The translations under genes were made by a program, and so were the position numbers. The notes beneath the pieces were generated by a model. That model had not been told where the DNA came from, made no database searches, and saw nothing but the letters and a program-made list of their open reading frames with translations. A DNA stretch of 64,000 bases from Bacillota bacterium (GTDB lineage Bacteria > Bacillota > UBA4882 > UBA8346), in the NCBI GenBank assembly GCA_023401925.1, contig JAEXDA010000047.1, positions 39,110 through 103,109 of the forward strand, given 5' to 3'. Positions 60,093 through 64,000 of the stretch are shown here, piece by piece (positions within the stretch are counted from its first letter, which is position 1; each line of letters starts with the position of its first letter).

Positions 60093-61007
60093 TTAAGTAT
60101 AAGCTCTTAGCAACGCGTCCACCTCATAACGGTAAGGTAATGAACTTTGCGCTCCTTTTTTGGTCACTGTTAAAGCCGCGGTGGCCATAGCAAACGGAAT
60201 GGCCTCCTCAATTGTTTTGCCCTCGTTTAAGCCGACGGCCATGGCGCCGATAAAACTATCTCCGGCCGCCGTCGTATCCACAGCATCCACCCGATAAGCG
60301 GCAAAGCTTTTCCATCCTTTTCCGTTAATATAAATACATCCTTTTTCACCAGTGGTTACAATTAAGTCCTTAACACCCCGTTTTAACATTACCTGAGCGG
60401 CTTCGATTATTTCCATCTCGCTACGGACCGATTGTCCACTTAAAAATTCAAGCTCGGTTTCGTTGGGAATCAATAAATCAACGCTGCTCAAAAGATCATG
60501 ATCCAAATTCGCCGCAGGAGCCGGATTCAGGATAGTAGTCTTGCCAAACTCTTTAGCTAATTGCAAAGAATATTTAACCGTTTCCAAAGGGATTTCCAAC
60601 TGAGTTACTATAATGCGGGAGTCGGCTATGATTTGTTGAGTACTTTGAATTTCTGCCGGCGAAAGTTGATAATTAGCTCCCGGTGTAACGATAATACAAT
60701 TATTACCGGTGTCATCAACAGTTATCGCTGCAATTCCAGTTGATATACCATTTAAATGTACAATCCGGGTAACATCCACGTCATCTTTTCGTAATGCCTC
60801 AAGAAGCGTATCGCCCACATGATCCTCGCCGATGCAACCCAGTATTTTTACTTTCGATCCAAGTTTAGCGATAGCGGCCGTTTGGTTAGCCCCTTTCCCG
60901 CCGGGTATTTGCTCGAAAGCTTTTCCGATAATTGTTTCTCCAATTTTCGGCATCCGTTCTACATAAGTTACTAAATCCATATTTAAACTTCCAATAACAG
61001 TAATCAC
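60093..61007 (-). CDS. rbsK: Ribokinase
   Basis: A 304-residue PfkB-family kinase that makes ribose-5-phosphate. GGKGANQTAAIAKLG near 37, LNPAPAA near 172, and DAVDTTAAGDSFIGAMA (catalytic Asp and anion hole, near 245) are conserved. It is the first gene of the ten-gene leftward operon; a TTAAACGTTTAA operator lies 38 bases upstream of its start, over the likely transcription start. Confidence 0.95.
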   Translation of the reverse strand: MITVIGSLNMDLVTYVERMPKIGETIIGKAFEQIPGGKGANQTAAIAKLGSKVKILGCIGEDHVGDTLLEALRKDDVDVTRIVHLNGISTGIAAITVDDTGNNCIIVTPGANYQLSPAEIQSTQQIIADSRIIVTQLEIPLETVKYSLQLAKEFGKTTILNPAPAANLDHDLLSSVDLLIPNETELEFLSGQSVRSEMEIIEAAQVMLKRGVKDLIVTTGEKGCIYINGKGWKSFAAYRVDAVDTTAAGDSFIGAMAVGLNEGKTIEEAIPFAMATAALTVTKKGAQSSLPYRYEVDALLRAYT

Positions 61008-61045
61008 AGTCCCACTTCTTTCTCGTCACTATACGCATTTATTCC

Positions 61046-61057
61046 TTAAACGTTTAA
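61046..61057. promoter_or_regulatory. LacI-type operator in front of rbsK
   Basis: TTAAACGTTTAA is a perfect 12-bp palindrome with the central CG and AAACG/CGTTT half-sites of LacI/GalR-family operators. A -10-like TATACT (minus strand, 61066-61061) lies just upstream, so the operator would cover the start of transcription. Confidence 0.75.
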
Positions 61058-61188
61058 CCTAGTATAAAATGCATATAATTTTTAAATTTTATGGTTTGAA
61101 TAACTTACGTCCTTCATTATGCGAATTTTCATTATAAAATCACTAAAATTTCTTTTGCAAACCCGCGATATCGCTTTTTCATTTTTAA

Positions 61189-61235
61189 ATATATTTCACT
61201 TAAACGGTTTACTAAACCGTTTAAGTGAAATATAT
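61189..61235. promoter_or_regulatory. 47-bp perfect palindrome holding two overlapping LacI-type operators
   Basis: The arms 61189-61211 and 61213-61235 are perfect complements around a single C. Each arm contains one operator-like site (TTAAACGGTTTA and TAAACCGTTTAA) with CG centres 13 bases apart. The same tandem arrangement occurs before the lacI-type gene (62401-62425). It could also form a long hairpin in the lacI transcript. Confidence 0.8.
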
Positions 61236-61330
61236 CATAAATTAACTAATTATTCAAGTATAATTCATGAATTTTTTATAAAAAACGACAACGCTTTCAC
61301 TATTTTTACAATTACTTATGATTCATTAAG

Positions 61331-61342
61331 TTAATCGTTTAA
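61331..61342. promoter_or_regulatory. LacI-type operator downstream of the regulator gene
   Basis: TTAATCGTTTAA fits the same pattern (central CG, TTTAA arm) with one mismatch. It lies between the lacI-type gene and rbsK, 125 bases from the palindrome, so three sites in this 355-base region could support looping. Confidence 0.55.
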
Positions 61343-61362
61343 CTATAAAACTAAATCTATTT

Positions 61363-62367
61363 TCAAGTTGACTTCCTAATAATGAGTTCAGTATTTAAAA
61401 TTATAGTATTTTTGACCCTGTGATCTACTTTTTCTAAAAACTCTATCAACAACTCAACCGCCTTATAGCCCATTTCATAGTTGGGTTGCTTGACAGTCGT
61501 CAATTCCGGTTCGATCATTTTTGCCATATAAATGTTGTCAAATCCCACGACGCCAACATCTTCCGGAATACGAAAGCCGGCATTTTTCAACGTTTTTATA
61601 ACACTAATCGCAATAAGGTCATTGCCGCAAAATACGGCATCAAAGGGGATACGATATTCAATAATCTTCTTGATCGCTTCTTCTCCCCATTCACTTTTAA
61701 AATGCCCAATCCAAATGTATTCTTTATGAAAATGAATTCCATATTCCTCCAACGCCTTTTTGTAACCGTCAATCCGGTCTAAAGCAGTTCTTGCTGTGGC
61801 CTCACCGGTTATTAAAACAATATTGCGATGCCCTTTTTCAAGCAAATACTTGACCGCCTGATAAGCTCCATCTTTATTATCGACTAATACTTTGCCCTTA
61901 ATATTTTGGTTTTCAGCATCCCGATCAATTAGAATAATCGGAATGGCCGTTCGATCAATCCCAACGATATCTCCAGACCGTTTAGCCGATTGGGAAAAAA
62001 TAATTCCATCCACCATCTTTTCGGCAAGCATATTAATGTATTTTTCTTCTTTCTCTAAATCATCGTCCGTATTGCAAAAAATAATACTGTAACCAGCCTC
62101 ATTAGCTTTATCTTCGGCGCCTCTGGCCAATTCGGGAAAAAACGGATTGGCAATATCGGGTATCACAAGCCCGATCGTTTTGGTACGCCGTGTCACTAAA
62201 CTTCTGGCTACTTTGTTCGAAATATAATTATTTTCTTCGATAATTTTCAATACTCTTTCTTTGGTAGTCGAACTGATACTTTCATCTTTTTTATTCAAAA
62301 TCATAGAAACCGTAGCAGTAGAAACTTCAGCCATTTTTGCAATATCTTTAATCGTAAGTTTTTTCAT
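61363..62367 (-). CDS. LacI/GalR-family transcriptional regulator
   Basis: A 334-residue regulator with an N-terminal HTH (LTIKDIAKMAEVSTATVSMILN), hinge helix (NYISNKVARSLVTRRTKTIGLVIPD) and a periplasmic-binding-protein-like sensor ending GVVGFDNIYMAKMIEPELTTVKQPNYEMG. RbsR-like members respond to ribose. It is immediately upstream of the rbsK operon, with operators before its own gene and before rbsK. It probably represses both. Confidence 0.92.
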   Translation of the reverse strand: MKKLTIKDIAKMAEVSTATVSMILNKKDESISSTTKERVLKIIEENNYISNKVARSLVTRRTKTIGLVIPDIANPFFPELARGAEDKANEAGYSIIFCNTDDDLEKEEKYINMLAEKMVDGIIFSQSAKRSGDIVGIDRTAIPIILIDRDAENQNIKGKVLVDNKDGAYQAVKYLLEKGHRNIVLITGEATARTALDRIDGYKKALEEYGIHFHKEYIWIGHFKSEWGEEAIKKIIEYRIPFDAVFCGNDLIAISVIKTLKNAGFRIPEDVGVVGFDNIYMAKMIEPELTTVKQPNYEMGYKAVELLIEFLEKVDHRVKNTIILNTELIIRKST

Positions 62368-62400
62368 CCCTGAATTATCCCTTTATTAATATATATTAGC

Positions 62401-62425
62401 TTAAACGGTTTAGTAAAACGGTTAA
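62401..62425. promoter_or_regulatory. Tandem LacI-type operators before the regulator gene
   Basis: TTAAACGGTTTA (62401-62412) and TAAAACGGTTAA (62414-62425) have CG centres 13 bases apart, the same as in the palindrome at 61189-61235. They lie 34 bases upstream of the start of the lacI-type gene and suggest autoregulation. Confidence 0.72.
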
Positions 62426-62718
62426 CTAAATTTTAACATACATGTCGCAATTATGCAAGTGCTCACAAGTAATACCCATAATCTCTCATTTAAATCTGAT
62501 TATTTTTTATTATCGATACGGTTTTATCATCCCCCGGAGTTCTGCGGTTCACCAAACCCATGCGGCGAAAGTCTTTTTCTAAATTTTAGCTGGTGTTTAA
62601 TTTAATTTATCAGCTAAAGATGGTATTTTTTATATCTAAGTCCGCAAACAGTTTCCATATCAGCATTTGAAGTTCCCGACACAAAATCGACACTCTTTAT
62701 CCAAAAAAAGGTGATATA
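62426..62718. other. AT-rich non-coding stretch
   Basis: About 290 bases upstream of the lacI-type gene with no gene, strong hairpin or repeat that I can support. Confidence 0.4.
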
Positions 62719-62868
62719 ATGATAGCGGTTAATCTTTCTCAAAATGCTGCTGTAGTTTATACAGGGCTTTTTTTATGCCCAAAATGCCGAACCGGTATTT
62801 TAAGCTACGGAGAGCGCAGAGTTCCTGGGGCCGAATCGACACCCTATATAAAATCAATTCAATATTAA
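62719..62868 (+). CDS. Possible 49-residue CxxC peptide
   Basis: ATG at 62719 follows AAAGGTGAT four bases upstream. The peptide includes NAAVVYTGLFLCPKCRTGIL, with one CPKC zinc-knuckle-like pair, then a basic/polar tail. The bases 62741-62780 resemble 62867-62907, whose matching frame gives NAAVTYKGVFLCP, so the amino-acid pattern is conserved between copies. The same bases could simply form a terminator hairpin followed by a T run. Family unknown. Confidence 0.35.
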   Translation: MIAVNLSQNAAVVYTGLFLCPKCRTGILSYGERRVPGAESTPYIKSIQY

Positions 62869-62907
62869 AAACGCCGCTGTAACATACAAAGGCGTTTTTT
62901 TATGCCC
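62867..62907 (+). terminator. Terminator-like hairpin (second copy of a repeated unit)
   Basis: AACGCC and GGCGTT flank a 15-base loop and are followed by TTTTT. Seventy percent or so of the bases match 62741-62780, where the hairpin is weaker. It may end the transcript of the short CxxC reading frame. Confidence 0.6.
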
Positions 62908-63046
62908 GGACCATGATTTGACCCAGATTTGCAAGACTAACCAGCAAGACGATAAAGTTCGGAAATCTCATCTTTATTTGGAAAGAAGGTGAATTTTTTA
63001 ATGTATCAAACTTTTGCGCACAAGATCAACCGCGCTAAAATTCTCC

Positions 63047-63310
63047 TCAACTTTTTAAATATTTACCTTTAATTTCCACATCAATCGGTTCAAAAAATGC
63101 CGCGACTTCGATCTCTAAAGCTTCCGCAATATCGAAAAGAATGTCCAGGCTGAATTCCATACTGGAATTTTCCGCTTCTATCTTCGATATATAGGATCTT
63201 GATTTATCGATCATTTCACTTAGACCCTCTTGGGATAAATTACGAAGTTTGCGGTAGAACGCAATTTTTCGTCCAATCTCCCGATATTTAGCCAGATGTT
63301 TGCCTCTCAT
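63047..63310 (-). CDS. Xre-type helix-turn-helix regulator
   Basis: An 87-residue Cro/CI-like regulator: REIGRKIAFYRKLRNLSQEGLSEMIDKSRSYISKIEAENSSMEFSLDILFDIAEALEIEVAAFFEPID, the complete HTH-3 domain. The start follows GAGGTGAAAC. Such single-domain proteins control small accessory or sporulation-related genes; the target is unknown. Confidence 0.88.
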   Translation of the reverse strand: MRGKHLAKYREIGRKIAFYRKLRNLSQEGLSEMIDKSRSYISKIEAENSSMEFSLDILFDIAEALEIEVAAFFEPIDVEIKGKYLKS

Positions 63311-63471
63311 GTTTCACCTCATTATCAAACAGACCTAATTAAAATTATAGAAGTGAAGAACTGAATAATCTGTACATAATTACTGGAATATTGTTGCACA
63401 AATACCAAACAAATGATAAAACTAGTAAAGATTTAAGCTCTATTTAGGATGAATTGAGGTATCAAAATGGA

Positions 63472-63648
63472 ATGACAATCGATCAAAATTATGTTTCTTT
63501 ATAAACACTTCTGGAACAAATCAATATTGCCCGCAACCGGATGCAACAGCTATGGGATGAAAAGGGTTACACCGGCGAAGATGTTTTAGCCGCCAGTGTT
63601 GAAGTCGATCGCTTATTGAATGCCTATGACCGGATCAAGGGTTATTGA
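63472..63648 (+). pseudogene. Spo0E-like phosphatase gene with an early stop
   Basis: The frame reads LLEQINIARNRMQQLWDEKG then GEDVLAASVEVDRLLNAYDR, the helical hairpin of Spo0E-type aspartyl phosphatases, which remove phosphate from Spo0A; the usual SQELD signature appears as ASVEVD. From ATG 63472 a TAA at 63502 interrupts it, and no good alternative start precedes the first helix. If no start is used downstream the gene is dead. A loss would affect entry into sporulation. Confidence 0.6.
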
Positions 63649-63723
63649 ATTGCCTTACATGTTTATAAAGATAAATCAGCTTGGTCCAACTCAAGCCGCC
63701 TATTTATTCTCCCGCAGAGGCGT

Positions 63724-64000
63724 GGGGCTGTCCCAAAAGTACCATTGGATGGTAAAATATGTTAAGATAAAGATATGAAAAGAAAAAACCATCAACAAAT
63801 AACTTTTAAGAACTATCAACCTAACCAACTGATGCTACCGACAGATATAGAGCTACACATACCGACCCAACACCTCGTACGGGTAGTAAACGATGCCATT
63901 GACAAAATGAACATCGAACCCTTGCTGCGCCAATATAAAGGAGGAGGAACCAGCAGCTACCACCCTAAAATGATGTTGAAAGTATTCGTTTACGCTTACA
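63724..64000 (+). mobile_element. Left end of an IS1182-like insertion sequence
   Basis: The element starts with GGGGCTGTCCCAAAAG (63724-63739), the same terminal repeat as the miniature element at 26219, and is cut by the window end. The transposase gene starts 51 bases inside. Confidence 0.82.
63775..64000 (+). CDS. IS1182-family transposase, N-terminal part
   Basis: From ATG 63775 the frame reads KRKNHQQITFKNYQPNQLML, LPTDIELHIPTQHLVRVVND, IDKMNIEPLLRQY and SSYHPKMMLKVFVYAY to the window edge. This is the N-terminal domain of IS1182/IS5-related DDE transposases (DUF772), where L.P..L...IP..H....V and .YHP..MLK...YAY are conserved. The catalytic DDE region lies beyond the window. Confidence 0.85.
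   Translation, partial: MKRKNHQQITFKNYQPNQLMLPTDIELHIPTQHLVRVVNDAIDKMNIEPLLRQYKGGGTSSYHPKMMLKVFVYAY

Noticed and set aside
63001..63072. 23-codon plus-strand ORF with a fair ribosome-binding site
   Set aside because: Too short, overlaps the 3' end of the Xre-type gene and has no recognisable feature.

Overview
The window looks like the chromosome of an anaerobic, spore-forming Firmicute of moderate-to-low GC. Spore genes are present (YyaC at 337-972, two CotF-like coat proteins at 2621-3098, a broken Spo0E-like gene at 63472-63648). Pyruvate:ferredoxin oxidoreductase is single-chain, and Shine-Dalgarno sequences are strong with frequent GTG/TTG starts. A signal-peptide-bearing beta-barrel protein ending in Phe (34118-35164) suggests an outer membrane, so a diderm spore-former is likely; I cannot name the genus from sequence alone.

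Layout. 1-5.3 kb holds core genes: yyaC, an orphan MsmX/UgpC-type sugar ABC ATPase, coat proteins and an M42 aminopeptidase. 5.3-20.8 kb is an accessory region of short, mostly minus-strand single-gene units: four GNAT acetyltransferases, an AAC(3)-like enzyme, a methyltransferase, a CPBP protease, a three-gene retropepsin unit and several unknowns. It also holds the wreckage of at least three toxin-antitoxin modules (mazEF, phd/relE, doc), dispersed repeats and strong inverted repeats. 21.8-22.25 kb contains an array of A/T tracts phased at 20-21 or 42 bp. 22.25-26.2 kb is housekeeping (Cof-type HAD phosphatase, UvrC, HAD, PaaI-like thioesterase). 26.2-27.7 kb is decay: a 220-bp miniature element with the ends of the IS at 63.7 kb, a Uma2 pseudogene and an amidohydrolase remnant. 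28-32 kb has a Spy/LTXXQ-like protein and the oxidoreductase.

32.7-45.3 kb is a chitin/N-acetylglucosamine block: GH18 chitinase, outer-membrane-type barrel, PIG-L/LmbE deacetylase, ROK-like kinase, SIS protein, GH3 N-acetylhexosaminidase, a sugar ABC importer (binding protein plus two permeases, no ATPase) and a NagC/XylR-type ROK repressor. No nagA or classical nagB is seen; the set could instead deacetylate, phosphorylate and deaminate. The missing ATPase could be the MsmX-type protein at 1-2 kb.

45.5-51.2 kb carries pdxST, a small plus-strand unit (YdcF, GlpM-like, glyoxalase-like, GNAT) and an aminotransferase/Lrp pair. 51.2-52.0 kb holds IS remnants and stem-loops. 52.0-62.4 kb is the most interesting region: a ten-gene minus-strand operon (rbsK, rbsD, an SsuABC/ThiXYZ-type importer, a dihydroorotate/dihydropyrimidine-dehydrogenase-like Fe-S protein, a DapA-like aldolase, a Gfo/Idh/MocA dehydrogenase and two xylose-isomerase-like TIM barrels). 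A LacI-type regulator lies upstream, with several operators including a 47-bp perfect palindrome. I infer import and breakdown of a ribose-containing compound of unknown identity. The window ends in small regulatory genes and the left end of an IS1182-like element.
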